Shown in pieces: positions 9,127-18,662 of a stretch of DNA of 64,000 nucleotides. The notes beneath the pieces are model-generated. The model searched no databases. It was not told where the DNA came from and saw nothing but the letters and a program-made list of their open reading frames with translations. The stretch is taken from NCBI RefSeq assembly GCF_042652345.1, contig NZ_JBHSJJ010000001.1, positions 434,001 through 498,000 of the forward strand. Direction: 5' to 3'. Position 1 is the first letter of the stretch. Every line of letters starts with the position of its first letter. The DNA comes from Negadavirga shengliensis (GTDB lineage Bacteria; Bacteroidota; Bacteroidia; Cytophagales; Cyclobacteriaceae). A program made the position numbers and the translations under genes.

Positions 9127-9157
9127 CAAATATAAAGCAGGAAAGATAGAAGACAAT
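9127..9157 (-). promoter_or_regulatory. Promoter of CBM9/GHL10 operon
   Basis: On the minus strand the sequence reads ATTG (9157-9154), 19 bases, then TATATTTG (9134-9127). The -7 box is a perfect TAnnTTTG match, the -33 box matches TTTG in three of four positions, and the spacing is ideal for Bacteroidota. The ATG at 9103 would have a leader of about 20 bases. Confidence 0.65.
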
Positions 9158-9312
9158 TCTCTGTCAACGTAAAAAATCCAACCTTGTATTTACCGTTCAA
9201 ATAAAGCAATGTATGGGGTAAGGATTTTATTTTGGTAAAGTTGGGCAATCTTGTTATAATGCAAAAAACAATTGTTCGAAATGTTGTCGGTTAATATTAG
9301 GTTGTGGGAATA

Positions 9313-10500
9313 ATGTCAAGAATAAACACATCAAGAAAAGTTAGAGAAATACTTAAACTTATTTTTTTGCCTCTTATAGTAATGTCATGCACTGAGACTA
9401 AAAATACTGCCTCTGATGGGCACTCAAGCAGGGAATACCCTATTATCAAAGTGGTGGCAAAAGATACCATTCTTTTCAGGGATTATGTGGCGGATATAAA
9501 AGCCAATCAGAATGTGGAACTTCGGGCCAGGGTTCAAGGATTTCTTGAAGATGTATTTGTGGATGAAGGAAAGGAAGTCAAAAAAGGACAGGTGCTCTTC
9601 AAAACCAATGACCAGGAATACAAGGCAGATCTGGCAAAGGCAAAAGCTAATCTGCAAAGTGCCATGGCGGAGGCAAAGGTCATGGAATTTGAATTGGAAC
9701 GCCTGAGGGTGATGGTCAACAAAAACGTCATTTCTGAGTCGGAATTGAACCTTACGCTTGCTAAATATGATGCTGTACTGGCAAAAATAGAGGAGGCCAA
9801 ATCCGCGGAGGCCAACGCAGCCGTGCAGCTCTCTTACACCGAAATCCGGGCACCGTTTGATGGGATCATCGATCGGATACCCCTACGGACGGGAAGTTTG
9901 ATAGATCAAGGAAGCCTGCTTACAACTGTGTCCGATGTGAGTTCCGTCCATATATACTTCAACGTATCCGAAAGAGAATATCTGGAATATATTAAATCCA
10001 AAGGGGAAACGGAGGAAGACAATATGGTGCATTTGATCCTTGCTGACGGATCCCCATACCCTTATGACGGCTTGATTGAGACCATGGAAGGGGAGTTCAA
10101 CGCCAATACAGGATCCATTGCCTTTAGGGCACGTTTTCCAAACCCTGAAAAGGTCCTGAAACACGGGGCAACCGGAAAAATCATCCTATCCAACAAGATC
10201 AGAAATGCCATCATCATCCCCCAAAAGGCGGTATTCGAAATACAGGACCGAAATTTTGTATATGTCGTAGATGAGGACAATCAGGTCCAAATGAGAAGTT
10301 TCATACCTAGAGCCAGATTTTCTCATTATTATATTGTAGAGTCAGGTTTAGAAGCAGGTGAGAACCTGGTATTTGAAGGCATTCAAAATATCAAAGACGG
10401 TATGACCATTACCCCCAAAATCATCTCTTTGGAAAATACCCCAGGTACCGAGGAAGATGAAACGGCCGCAGAAATGTTAAATACTTCAATACAGCAATAG
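9313..10500 (+). CDS. RND efflux periplasmic adaptor (membrane fusion protein)
   Basis: Adaptor bridging the inner-membrane pump and outer-membrane channel of a tripartite efflux system. The 395-residue product starts with a lipoprotein signal (IFLPLIVMSCTETK, lipobox Cys near residue 26). It then shows the lipoyl halves VELRARVQGFLEDVFVDEG and YTEIRAPFDGIIDRIPLRTG flanking a coiled-coil hairpin (residues about 95-165), followed by the beta-barrel and membrane-proximal domains. An earlier GTG at 9304 is possible, but ATG 9313 is preferred. It is three bases upstream of the pump gene, so translation is probably coupled. Confidence 0.95.
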   Translation: MSRINTSRKVREILKLIFLPLIVMSCTETKNTASDGHSSREYPIIKVVAKDTILFRDYVADIKANQNVELRARVQGFLEDVFVDEGKEVKKGQVLFKTNDQEYKADLAKAKANLQSAMAEAKVMEFELERLRVMVNKNVISESELNLTLAKYDAVLAKIEEAKSAEANAAVQLSYTEIRAPFDGIIDRIPLRTGSLIDQGSLLTTVSDVSSVHIYFNVSEREYLEYIKSKGETEEDNMVHLILADGSPYPYDGLIETMEGEFNANTGSIAFRARFPNPEKVLKHGATGKIILSNKIRNAIIIPQKAVFEIQDRNFVYVVDEDNQVQMRSFIPRARFSHYYIVESGLEAGENLVFEGIQNIKDGMTITPKIISLENTPGTEEDETAAEMLNTSIQQ

Positions 10501-10503
10501 GCC

Positions 10504-13500
10504 ATGTTTGATATTTTCATAAAAAGACCGGTATTGTCACTGGTTATCTCCTTGTTTATCGTTCTTTTGGGTTTATTGGCTTATTTTACCCTTCCAGTGG
10601 AACTGTTTCCGGATATTGCCCCACCGTCTGTGGCAGTAAAGGCCAAATATAGGGGAGCCAATGCGGAGGTTTGTGCCAAAACCGTGGCTACTCCGCTCGA
10701 GAAAGTAATCAACGGGGTGCCCGGGATGACTTATATGACATCCGTGTCCAGTAACAGGGGCACCACGGTCATCAAGGTTTTCTTCGAAGCCGGTACGGAC
10801 CCTGATCTGGCTGCGGTGGAAATCCAGAACAGGATTTCAACGGTCGTTAATGAACTGCCGGAGGAAGTGGTGAAGGCCGGGGTTACTGTGGAAAAAGAAG
10901 TGGAAGGCCTATTGATGTACATCAATGTGGCCAGTGATGATCCCACACTAGACGAAGCCTTCATTTATAACTTCACGGATTTGAATGTGCTCCAGGAACT
11001 CAGACGGGTAGACGGGGTAGGGTTGGCCGAGATCATGAGTACCAAGGATTATTCCATGAGGATATGGCTGAAACCCGACCGGATGACAGCCTACAGGGTC
11101 TCAACGGATGAAGTGGTAGACGCTATCCGCAACCAAAATGTGGAGGCGGCCCCCGGTCAGCTTGGAATCAGTTCCGGTAAGGACGCACAGATGCTGCAGT
11201 ATGTTTTGCGGTATACCGGTAAATTTTTCGAACCCAAACAGTATGAAAACCTGGTCATTCGGGCCAATTCCGACGGCTCTATCCTGCGCCTCAAAGATGT
11301 GGCAGACGTAGAGTTCGGAAGCCTGAATTACGGCAGAATATCAAAGATGGATGGCAAACCCGCAGCATCCATCATGATCATTCAGCGTCCCGGCTCAAAT
11401 GCCCGGGAGGTGATTGCCAATGTGAAGAAAAGAATAGCTGAAATCAAAGAGGACTCTTTTCCCTCGGGGATGGATTATAAGATAGCGTACGATACTTCAA
11501 GGTTTTTGGATGCGTCTGTCAAAGAGGTACTGACCACATTGGTAGAAGCTTTTATCCTGGTATTTATCGTGGTGTTTATTTTCCTTCAGGATTTCCGGTC
11601 CACCTTGATCCCCACTTTGGCCGTACCGGTCGCATTGATAGGCACGCTGTTTTTCATGCAGATGCTTGGTTTCTCCATTAACCTGCTTACGCTTTTCGCT
11701 TTGGTATTGGCCATCGGTATCGTGGTAGACAATGCCATCGTGGTGGTGGAAGCGGTTCATGCCAAAATGGAACAGCAGGGTCTGAAGCCCATGCAAGCCA
11801 CATTTGCTGCCATGAAAGAAATCAGTGGCGCCATCATCGCCATTACCATGGTCATGTCCGCGGTATTCGTGCCGGTGGCATTTATGTCCGGTCCTGTAGG
11901 GATATTCTACAGACAGTTTTCACTTACGCTGGCCGTCGCGATTGTGATCTCCGGGATCAACGCCGTGACGCTTACGCCGGCCCTATGTGCCATCATGTTG
12001 AAAAACCATTATGGAGAGGAGAAAAAAACAGGACTTTTACAAAGGTTTTTCAATGGTTTCAATAATTTCTATGGCTTTTTCGAAAACAAATATTATAAGT
12101 ATGTGACTTATTTGGCACCGAGAAAAGGGGTCACTACATTGGTCCTGCTGTTCTTCTTCGTGGCCACCTGGGGCATCAGCAAAGTGCTCCCCACGGGTTT
12201 TATTCCTACCGAAGACCAGAGTATGATTTATGTGAATGTAACTACACCTGTGGGGGCCACTGTAGAACGAACGGAGCGGGTGCTGGATGAATTGCAGCGA
12301 AAAATTGAAGGGGTGGAGGCTGTGGAATCCGTTTCCAGTCTTGCAGGTTACTCATTGGGAAATGGTTTGTCGGGAGCTTCATACGGAATGGCCATGGTAA
12401 ACTTGAAATCTTGGGATGAAAGGGAGGAAACCATCCAGGAAACCATGTCCAGGTTAAGACAGCTATCCAATGATATCTCCGATGCCAAAATCGATTTCTT
12501 TCTTCCGCCCACCGTCTCAGGGTTTGGGAATTCCAGTGGCTTTCAGATGAAAGTGCTGGACCAGACAGGAACGGGTAATCCGGACAGACTGAGCGTAGTC
12601 ACCAACGAACTCGTGCAAGCGCTGGAAGCCACTCCTGAAATAGGTTATGCCTTTACGGACTATGATCCCAATTTCCCCCAATTCATGGTCCACATCGATC
12701 AGGACATGGCCGCCAAGAAAGGGGTAACCATTTCAAAGGCTTTGAGCACCATGCAGGTATTGCTGGGAGGCATGTTTGTATCGGATTTTGTCCGTTTCGA
12801 GCAGATGTACGACGTGATGCTGCAGGCCGGGCCACAATACCGGTCCCGGCCGGAAGATGTGATGAGCCTCCATGTTAAAAACAATGTGGGTGAAATGGTG
12901 CCCATATCCACTTTCCTCACCATGGAGAAAACGTATGGACCGGAACAGCTCACCCGCCATAACATGTACAATTCCGCCACACTAAAAGGTACCCCGGCTC
13001 CGGGCTACAGCAGTGGGGATGTGATCGCCGCCATCGAACGGGTGGCCAAAGAAAGCCTCCCTCAGGGATATAATTATGATTGGTATGGGATGTCCAGGGA
13101 AGAAGTGACGTCCGGTAACCAGGCAATTTACATTTTCCTTATCTGCCTGCTTTTCGTATACCTGCTATTAGCAGCACAGTATGAAAGTTTCCTTCTGCCT
13201 CTTCCCGTTATCCTTTCCCTCCCCACGGGTGTCTTTGGGGCTTTCTTCGTGCTGTACCTTGTAGGACTTCAAAACAACATATACGCCCAGGTGGCCCTGA
13301 TCATGCTCATCGGTCTCCTGGGAAAAAATGCCATTCTGATCGTGGAGTTTGCCATCCAAAAAAGGGAAGCAGGTCACTCCGTCCTACAGGCGGCCGTAGA
13401 AGGCGCCGTAACCAGGTTAAGGCCCATATTGATGACTTCTTTCGCGTTTATCGCGGGGTTATTGCCATTGACAGTAGCCACCGGTGCAGGGGCTCTCGGC

Positions 13501-13680
13501 AACCGGTCTATCGGTACAGCCGCAGCAGGGGGTATGTTGATCGGTACCCTTTTCGGACTGATCATCATTCCGGGATTGTATGTGATTTTCGCCCAATGGA
13601 CCTCCACCAGAACATCCACTGCTGAAGACAAATTACAGCTAGAAGAAGAGGAAGTAGAAGTTACACTTTCCAATAATTGA
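10504..13680 (+). CDS. RND multidrug efflux pump, inner-membrane permease (AcrB/MexB type)
   Basis: Proton-driven efflux pump of 1058 residues, normal for the hydrophobe/amphiphile RND family. The start MFDIFIKRPVLSLVISLF is the usual first membrane helix. The porter domain begins LPVELFPDIAPPSVAVKAKY. The fourth helix contains LALVLAIGIVVDNAIVVVEA, with the double Asp-containing proton relay region (VVDNAIVVVE). The second half repeats the fold, with FIPTEDQSMIYVNVTTPVGA and the helix GLLGKNAILIVEFA. No truncation is evident. It is the middle gene of the three-gene operon 9313-15112. Substrate range cannot be predicted. Confidence 0.97.
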   Translation: MFDIFIKRPVLSLVISLFIVLLGLLAYFTLPVELFPDIAPPSVAVKAKYRGANAEVCAKTVATPLEKVINGVPGMTYMTSVSSNRGTTVIKVFFEAGTDPDLAAVEIQNRISTVVNELPEEVVKAGVTVEKEVEGLLMYINVASDDPTLDEAFIYNFTDLNVLQELRRVDGVGLAEIMSTKDYSMRIWLKPDRMTAYRVSTDEVVDAIRNQNVEAAPGQLGISSGKDAQMLQYVLRYTGKFFEPKQYENLVIRANSDGSILRLKDVADVEFGSLNYGRISKMDGKPAASIMIIQRPGSNAREVIANVKKRIAEIKEDSFPSGMDYKIAYDTSRFLDASVKEVLTTLVEAFILVFIVVFIFLQDFRSTLIPTLAVPVALIGTLFFMQMLGFSINLLTLFALVLAIGIVVDNAIVVVEAVHAKMEQQGLKPMQATFAAMKEISGAIIAITMVMSAVFVPVAFMSGPVGIFYRQFSLTLAVAIVISGINAVTLTPALCAIMLKNHYGEEKKTGLLQRFFNGFNNFYGFFENKYYKYVTYLAPRKGVTTLVLLFFFVATWGISKVLPTGFIPTEDQSMIYVNVTTPVGATVERTERVLDELQRKIEGVEAVESVSSLAGYSLGNGLSGASYGMAMVNLKSWDEREETIQETMSRLRQLSNDISDAKIDFFLPPTVSGFGNSSGFQMKVLDQTGTGNPDRLSVVTNELVQALEATPEIGYAFTDYDPNFPQFMVHIDQDMAAKKGVTISKALSTMQVLLGGMFVSDFVRFEQMYDVMLQAGPQYRSRPEDVMSLHVKNNVGEMVPISTFLTMEKTYGPEQLTRHNMYNSATLKGTPAPGYSSGDVIAAIERVAKESLPQGYNYDWYGMSREEVTSGNQAIYIFLICLLFVYLLLAAQYESFLLPLPVILSLPTGVFGAFFVLYLVGLQNNIYAQVALIMLIGLLGKNAILIVEFAIQKREAGHSVLQAAVEGAVTRLRPILMTSFAFIAGLLPLTVATGAGALGNRSIGTAAAGGMLIGTLFGLIIIPGLYVIFAQWTSTRTSTAEDKLQLEEEEVEVTLSNN

Positions 13681-13693
13681 AAAAGGATTGCAC

Positions 13694-15112
13694 ATGTTGA
13701 TTGAGAAGCACAGTTTAATGCGTTTTGGCTTTATTGGAATAATAGCGTTGATGTTTTCCTGCAAGGCGATAGAGCCTCCCACCATGCCTAAAATGGAGGA
13801 GGTCCCTGAAGCCTTTTTGGAAGTGCAGGATTCTGCCAGTATCGGTGACATTTCCTGGCAGGAATTCTTCAACGATCCTAACCTAGTCTATCTGATAGAA
13901 GAAGGACTCGAAAACAATCTGGATCTGCTCACGGCGCTGGAAAGGATAGAAATCGCCCAGGCAGATTTCCGGGTGAGGAGGGGCATGCTTTACCCCACTA
14001 TGGACGGAATCATCCGCTACAGGTCCGGAGATGTCCGGCCCAACCTGCTTAATGGAACCGTCAACGGTGACCGGAACGTGGTCAACCGTCTTGAAAACAA
14101 TTTTATAGGTTTCCAAAGTAATTGGGAAATAGATATCTGGGGCAAACTGAAGAACCGACGGGAGGCCGCTTTCCATCAATTTCTGGCCACCCAAATGGGC
14201 AAACATCTGGTGGTTACCTCTATGGTGGCAGAAATCGCCCGGCTGTATTACGAGTTGCTCGGCATGGATATAGAACTTGAGACCATCGAAAGAAATATCG
14301 AGTACCAGGAAATGGCCCTTGAGCTGATCAAAATCCAAAAAATGGCAGGAAGAGCCACGGAACTGGCTGTCCAGCAGTTTGCGGCCCAACTCCTTTCCAC
14401 TAAAAGCCTCCTATATGAAAAGAGGCAAGAGATCATTGAAACCGAAAACGGACTGAACTTCCTTTTAGGCCGGTTTCCCCAGCCCATAGAAAGAGCTGGT
14501 TCTTTGATGGAAATCAAACTTCCCAATGCCATGGAAGTAGGTGTGCCGGCGGGCATGCTGTTGAGAAGGCCCGACATCCAGCAGGCCGAACTGGAGCTGA
14601 AAGCGGCCAACTATAACATAGAAGCCGCCAGGGCTGAATTTCTACCCTCCCTTAATTTCACCCCATACATTGGGCTCAATGACCGGAGCCTGCCCGCCGC
14701 GATGAAAATGCCGGGCGGGATGACCATTGGCTTGTTAGGGGGAATAACTGCTCCCATCTTTGCCCGGAACCAGATCCGGGCGGGGTATGATCAGGCCATC
14801 TCCGCCAACAAAATCGCCCTCTATAATTATCAGCAAGCCATCCTGGAAGGTTACCAGGAGGTATCCAACAAAATGCAAAGGGTGGAAAACCTGAGACAGG
14901 TTTACAGCCTCAGAGACGAGGAAACCGCCGTGCTCCTCAACGCAGTGACCACGGCCAATGAACTGTTCAGAGGCGGATATGCCAGTTACCTGGAAGTGAT
15001 AACCGCCCAGTCCCGGGTATTGGAGGCCGAACTCAACAAGACCAATACCCGAAAGCAGATGTTTCTCACCGTTGTGGATCTGTACCGCTCTTTGGGGGGT
15101 GGCTGGCAGTAA
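13694..15112 (+). CDS. Outer-membrane efflux channel (TolC/OprM, NodT family)
   Basis: Outer-membrane lipoprotein channel completing the RND system. The 472-residue protein has a lipobox in GIIALMFSC, the early segment SWQEFFNDPNLVYLIEEGLE, and two OEP repeats. The repeats contain NWEIDIWGKLKNRREAA (near residue 138) and LLRRPDIQQAELELKAANYNI followed by ARAEFLPSLNFTPYIGL. The C-terminal part holds GGYASYLEVITAQ, a standard OprM signature. The start could be ATG 13694 or ATG 13718; the second would give a shorter, more typical signal. It lies 13 bp after the pump stop, in the same operon. Confidence 0.95.
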   Translation: MLIEKHSLMRFGFIGIIALMFSCKAIEPPTMPKMEEVPEAFLEVQDSASIGDISWQEFFNDPNLVYLIEEGLENNLDLLTALERIEIAQADFRVRRGMLYPTMDGIIRYRSGDVRPNLLNGTVNGDRNVVNRLENNFIGFQSNWEIDIWGKLKNRREAAFHQFLATQMGKHLVVTSMVAEIARLYYELLGMDIELETIERNIEYQEMALELIKIQKMAGRATELAVQQFAAQLLSTKSLLYEKRQEIIETENGLNFLLGRFPQPIERAGSLMEIKLPNAMEVGVPAGMLLRRPDIQQAELELKAANYNIEAARAEFLPSLNFTPYIGLNDRSLPAAMKMPGGMTIGLLGGITAPIFARNQIRAGYDQAISANKIALYNYQQAILEGYQEVSNKMQRVENLRQVYSLRDEETAVLLNAVTTANELFRGGYASYLEVITAQSRVLEAELNKTNTRKQMFLTVVDLYRSLGGGWQ

Positions 15113-15479
15113 ATTTTGGCAACGGCTAAAACATGCGCCAAGATGCAAAGTGCCTGAAAAAAATCAGGCCCGCAACCACAACCAATAACCCTGGGTGCTG
15201 TTGCAATTCGTGGTAATCCGTGTCATCCGTGGACAACAAAGCACTGACCAGGGAACCGAGTAGCAGAAAAAACCGCCATCCGTCCAGCTGGAAGGCATTT
15301 TTACTCACCAAGAAGGTATCCGTGGAAACGCCCGGAAACATGTGCCCCGGGGAGAATTTAAAACAACATCCCCGAATTGGCGGCTCTTACAGACTTTCCT
15401 GAACAGCAAAATCCCCTCCCATCCGGTCTGCCACGACAGACAAGTTGCCCCAACTCTCGCAACTAAAATTATATTGTAG
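15113..15479. other. Gene-free interval with decayed intergenic repeat
   Basis: No convincing gene lies in these 367 bases; the short open frames on both strands have low protein character. It contains a small hairpin GCCTGA-A6-TCAGGC (15152-15169). It also contains a repeat-like string at 15207-15236 that closely matches one at 27174-27203 inside the MITE-like element. The segment CGCCAAGATGCAAAGTGC (15135-15152) has the look of common low-copy intergenic repeats in Bacteroidota. Nothing here has a defined function. Confidence 0.5.
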
Positions 15480-15487
15480 TATTTTTG
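15480..15487 (+). promoter_or_regulatory. -7 promoter element (TATTTTTG) before dGTPase gene
   Basis: TATTTTTG exactly fits TAnnTTTG and ends six bases before the ATG at 15494. No convincing TTTG is found 17-23 bp upstream. If used, the transcript would have almost no leader. Confidence 0.4.
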
Positions 15488-15493
15488 AGCATC

Positions 15494-16822
15494 ATGATGA
15501 ACTGGGAAAAACTTTTGTTGCCGACAAGCGAATCAGGCACCGGAACTGAACTGTATAGAAGCCAATTTGAACGGGATTTTGACAGGATTGTCTTCTCGGC
15601 ACCCTTCAGGAACCTGCAGGATAAAACCCAGGTGTTCCCCTTGCCGGAAAGCGACTTTGTACATACACGGCTTACCCACAGTCTGGAAGTGTCCAGTGTT
15701 GGCCGGTCATTGGGCAAATCAGCCGGCCAATTTTTAATAGAAAAATACTCCAATCTTAAGCAAAAAGGAGTCAACTCCTCTGATATCGGCGCCATTGTCG
15801 CGGCCGCCGCCTTGGCCCATGATATCGGCAATCCCCCTTTTGGGCACGCGGGCGAAGAAGCCATTTCGGATTTTTTCAGGTTCCATGCGTATGGGAAGAT
15901 TTGGCAAGACCATCTGGAGGAAGCCTCATGGGCTGACCTGGTGGCCTTTGAAGGCAATGCCCAGGGGTTCCGGATGCTATTGGCCAAAGAAAACGGCCTC
16001 AATATCTCCCCTGCTGCCCTGGCGGCTTTCACCAAATACCCAAGACCGTCTTTGTTGAAAGATAAAGTGTCGGGCAGGCGAAGCCAAAAAAAATACGGCT
16101 TCTTTTCCAATGACCTCACGGCATTCCAGGCGCTTGCGGAAAGTCTGGGGGTTCACAGCTGTACCCAAAACAGCTGGCTGAGACACCCCCTTGCTTTTTT
16201 GGTGGAGGCAGCGGATGATATCTGTTACAGCATCATCGACTTGGAGGACGGCTGCACCTTAGGTCTGGTTCCACTGGATGAGGTCATAGCCCTTCTGGCG
16301 GAAATCATCGGGGACAGGTTTTCGCCGCAAAAATTAAAAGCATACCCCAGCCCCAGACAAAAGCTGGCCATCATGCGGGCCATGGCCATCAACCAACTGG
16401 TATCCGAAACAGTCGCCGTCTTCGAAAGGGAAGAAGAAAACATGCTCATGGGATATTTCGACAGTGCTTTGACGGAGATGATCCCTTCTGCCCCTATTTT
16501 GGAAAAGATAAGCAAGCTTTCAGTGCAAAAGATCTACCGTTCCAAACAGGTTTTGGAAAAAGAGGCCGCGGGATTTCAGGTGATTGAGGGCCTTTTGGCG
16601 TGCTTTTCTCAAGCGGTTTACCATTTCCATTTCCAAAAAGATCGGTTGTCTGGGCAGGATAAAAGCATCCTACGTCTTCTCCCCGAGGATTTTGCCCCCG
16701 AAAAATTCAGCAAACCCTACCCGTTATTGAGAGCTCTGTTGGATTTTATTTCGGGCATGACCGACAAATACGCCCTTTCCCTGTACCGGCGGGTAAAAGG
16801 GATCAGTCTCCCCGGGGGGTGA
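15494..16822 (+). CDS. dgt: dGTP triphosphohydrolase-family HD-domain protein
   Basis: HD-superfamily phosphohydrolase converting dGTP, or related dNTPs, to the nucleoside and triphosphate. The 442-residue protein begins MMNWEKLLLP. It carries RSQFERDFDRIVFSAPFRNL and HTRLTHSLEVSSVGRSLG, the first histidine motif. The HD pair follows in AHDIGNPPFGHAGEEA (about residues 108-123), with the downstream Asp in EAADDICYSIIDLEDG. These are hallmark motifs of the dGTPase family, and the length is typical. The gene stands alone, with non-coding sequence on both sides. Such enzymes can also restrict phage replication by lowering dNTPs, but nothing nearby supports that. Confidence 0.92.
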   Translation: MMNWEKLLLPTSESGTGTELYRSQFERDFDRIVFSAPFRNLQDKTQVFPLPESDFVHTRLTHSLEVSSVGRSLGKSAGQFLIEKYSNLKQKGVNSSDIGAIVAAAALAHDIGNPPFGHAGEEAISDFFRFHAYGKIWQDHLEEASWADLVAFEGNAQGFRMLLAKENGLNISPAALAAFTKYPRPSLLKDKVSGRRSQKKYGFFSNDLTAFQALAESLGVHSCTQNSWLRHPLAFLVEAADDICYSIIDLEDGCTLGLVPLDEVIALLAEIIGDRFSPQKLKAYPSPRQKLAIMRAMAINQLVSETVAVFEREEENMLMGYFDSALTEMIPSAPILEKISKLSVQKIYRSKQVLEKEAAGFQVIEGLLACFSQAVYHFHFQKDRLSGQDKSILRLLPEDFAPEKFSKPYPLLRALLDFISGMTDKYALSLYRRVKGISLPGG

Positions 16823-16976
16823 TTTCCTGCCGATACCCATCCCGATTTATGTGTTGGATTCCGTACAGGCTATCATGTCGCTGTTAGCTTGGAAAAGACT
16901 GCTTTTATCTGGTTTTCAGTTCCTAACCTATCCATTATTTTTTCAAGTTTGGTTTTTGTTGTGGTTAGTTGTTAAC

Positions 16977-17006
16977 TTTCAGACGGCATGGCTTTTAATA
17001 TTTTTG
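16977..17006 (+). promoter_or_regulatory. Possible promoter of ECF sigma/PUL operon
   Basis: TTTC (16977-16980), 18 bases, then TATTTTTG (16999-17006). The -7 box is an exact TAnnTTTG and the -33 box deviates in one base. The GTG start of the sigma gene is only ten bases downstream. Confidence 0.45.
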
Positions 17007-17016
17007 TACAAAAACA

Positions 17017-17571
17017 GTGACCAATAGCGAAAAACTGGACGAATTGAAGGCAAAGAAAGACGCTTTCTCCAAGGTCTATGATCAGTATTTCGAATCATTG
17101 GTTTCTTACCTAAGGAAATTTTCTGTTGATGAGGAACTGGTTTTTCACGCCATACAGGAATTGTTCTTGGAGCTTTGGAAGTCCAGAAACAATCTGGATG
17201 CCATCCAATCCCTGAAGGCTTACCTGTTCGTATCGGCCAGGCGCAAACTCATAAGTTTACAAAAATCGGAAAGAAAACGCCTCACACAAACCCACATTTT
17301 TAATACAGAGCAACTGAACTTTCAATACACCCACGAGGATTTTTTGATCCACTCAGAACATAATCAAATCAAATGCAAAAAACTGGCGAAAGCGATCAAC
17401 GCATTACCCGACAGACAAAAAGAAGCGGTTTATCTCAGATATTATGAGGATTTGTCACCTCAGGAAATCAGTGCCATACAAGGAATCGCATACCAGTCGG
17501 TATTGAACAATCTCCAGAGGGCATATAAGGAATTGAGAGATAACCCGCTGATTTTAAGTTTATTGAAATAA
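17017..17571 (+). CDS. ECF RNA polymerase sigma factor (PUL regulator)
   Basis: A 184-residue sigma-70-family factor of the ECF type that would direct transcription of the SusC/SusD locus when released by the neighbouring anti-sigma protein. Region 2 lies around residues 20-85 (AFSKVYDQYFESLVSYLRKF ... LKAYLFVSARRKLI). Region 4 lies at about 120-178, with the helix-turn-helix LSPQEISAIQGIAYQSVLNN. The start is GTG at 17017. It heads a same-strand series sigma, FecR-type protein, STN-containing SusC, SusD, as in Bacteroidota trans-envelope signalling loci. The gap to the anti-sigma gene is about 150 bp. Confidence 0.9.
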   Translation: MTNSEKLDELKAKKDAFSKVYDQYFESLVSYLRKFSVDEELVFHAIQELFLELWKSRNNLDAIQSLKAYLFVSARRKLISLQKSERKRLTQTHIFNTEQLNFQYTHEDFLIHSEHNQIKCKKLAKAINALPDRQKEAVYLRYYEDLSPQEISAIQGIAYQSVLNNLQRAYKELRDNPLILSLLK

Positions 17572-17722
17572 GGTTCGACAAAGAAGCTGATAGCTGATTT
17601 TAATTTTTCTGAGATTTTTTCTGATTCTGTGAGTATCTGTTGAGCAAAATTCCCTCTACAATAATAAACAGCAAACCGAATGAACATTTGCCTTCCATTT
17701 GAAGGCTGATCCATATCTGAAT

Positions 17723-18646
17723 ATGAAAAAGAAAAAAAACATTTTCCATGACTTCCCGGATGATAAAGGACTTTTTAAAAAGGTGGGCTTTCGTCATGTT
17801 CCCATTTCCGAAACCTTAAAAGCCCGGGAGAAGGAAAGGTTGTTCTCTGAGATAAATATTAGGGAGGGGGACAGGCAAACCGAAAAAGACCAAAGGTGGA
17901 TGATTGCAAAAGTATGGCGAGTGGCGGCTGTATTGGCGGTAGGGATGTTGCTGGGTTTTTTGGCTTTTTCATATGAAAGCAGCTTTGATACCACCTATGG
18001 CCAGATAGGGAAAGAGATTTTACCGGATGGAAGTAAAGTGACGCTCAATAGCAATTCAACCCTATCCTATTCCCCATTGAAATGGTATGTTTTGAAGTCG
18101 CGTGAGGTGAGCCTGGAAGGCGAAGCATTCTTTGAGGTGAAGAAGTACCGGGTAAATGGGCAACCGGTAAAATTCCAGGTAAAGGCAGGGGAGCTGACCG
18201 TCCAGGTACTAGGGACAGCATTCAATGTAAGCAACTTAAGGGAGATGGAATCAGTGACGCTACAGGAAGGCAAGGTTGCCGTCAAGATCCCTAGTAAAGA
18301 AGAATCGGTAACCATGAATCCTGGCGAACGCGTAGAATACCATCCTGCCAGTGGACAGTTCAGCCTTCAGATCGTGGATCCCGAAAGCTACATATCCTGG
18401 AAAGACCGGTATATCCTTTTGGACAATATGACGCTGGGTGAACTGGCCCAAATCATAGAGAGGACCTATGGAAAAAAGGTAGTGTTCGCGGATGAAGCCG
18501 ACAAGGAGATCGCATTGGAAGGTAAAGTGCCATCAGATGAACTGACCGTATTGATCAGAGCGCTGCACCTAGTAACGGGTCTTGATATCCGGGTCAGTGG
18601 CAACCAAGTGATCATCAGGAAACAAAAAGATAACAGTCAAATATAA
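17723..18646 (+). CDS. FecR-type anti-sigma factor
   Basis: Inner-membrane anti-sigma protein of 307 residues relaying signals from the SusC STN domain to the ECF sigma factor. The cytoplasmic N-terminus runs to about residue 64. One membrane helix, VAAVLAVGMLLGFLAF, lies at 67-83. The FecR domain includes ILPDGSKVTLNSNSTLSY and the stretch GEAFFEVKK, near residues 101-145. A DUF4974-like C-terminal domain begins at YILLDNMTLGELAQIIERTY. ATG 17723 is chosen over the TTG at 17699. The adjacent sigma factor upstream and the STN-bearing SusC 16 bp downstream confirm the role. Confidence 0.92.
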   Translation: MKKKKNIFHDFPDDKGLFKKVGFRHVPISETLKAREKERLFSEINIREGDRQTEKDQRWMIAKVWRVAAVLAVGMLLGFLAFSYESSFDTTYGQIGKEILPDGSKVTLNSNSTLSYSPLKWYVLKSREVSLEGEAFFEVKKYRVNGQPVKFQVKAGELTVQVLGTAFNVSNLREMESVTLQEGKVAVKIPSKEESVTMNPGERVEYHPASGQFSLQIVDPESYISWKDRYILLDNMTLGELAQIIERTYGKKVVFADEADKEIALEGKVPSDELTVLIRALHLVTGLDIRVSGNQVIIRKQKDNSQI

Positions 18647-18662
18647 ACCCAAAAAACAACGT

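Noticed and set aside
15126..15341. 71-codon minus-strand frame after the efflux operon
   Set aside because: It spans the repeat-like motif and a hairpin, and its hydrophobic string has no gene context. It is treated as intergenic.
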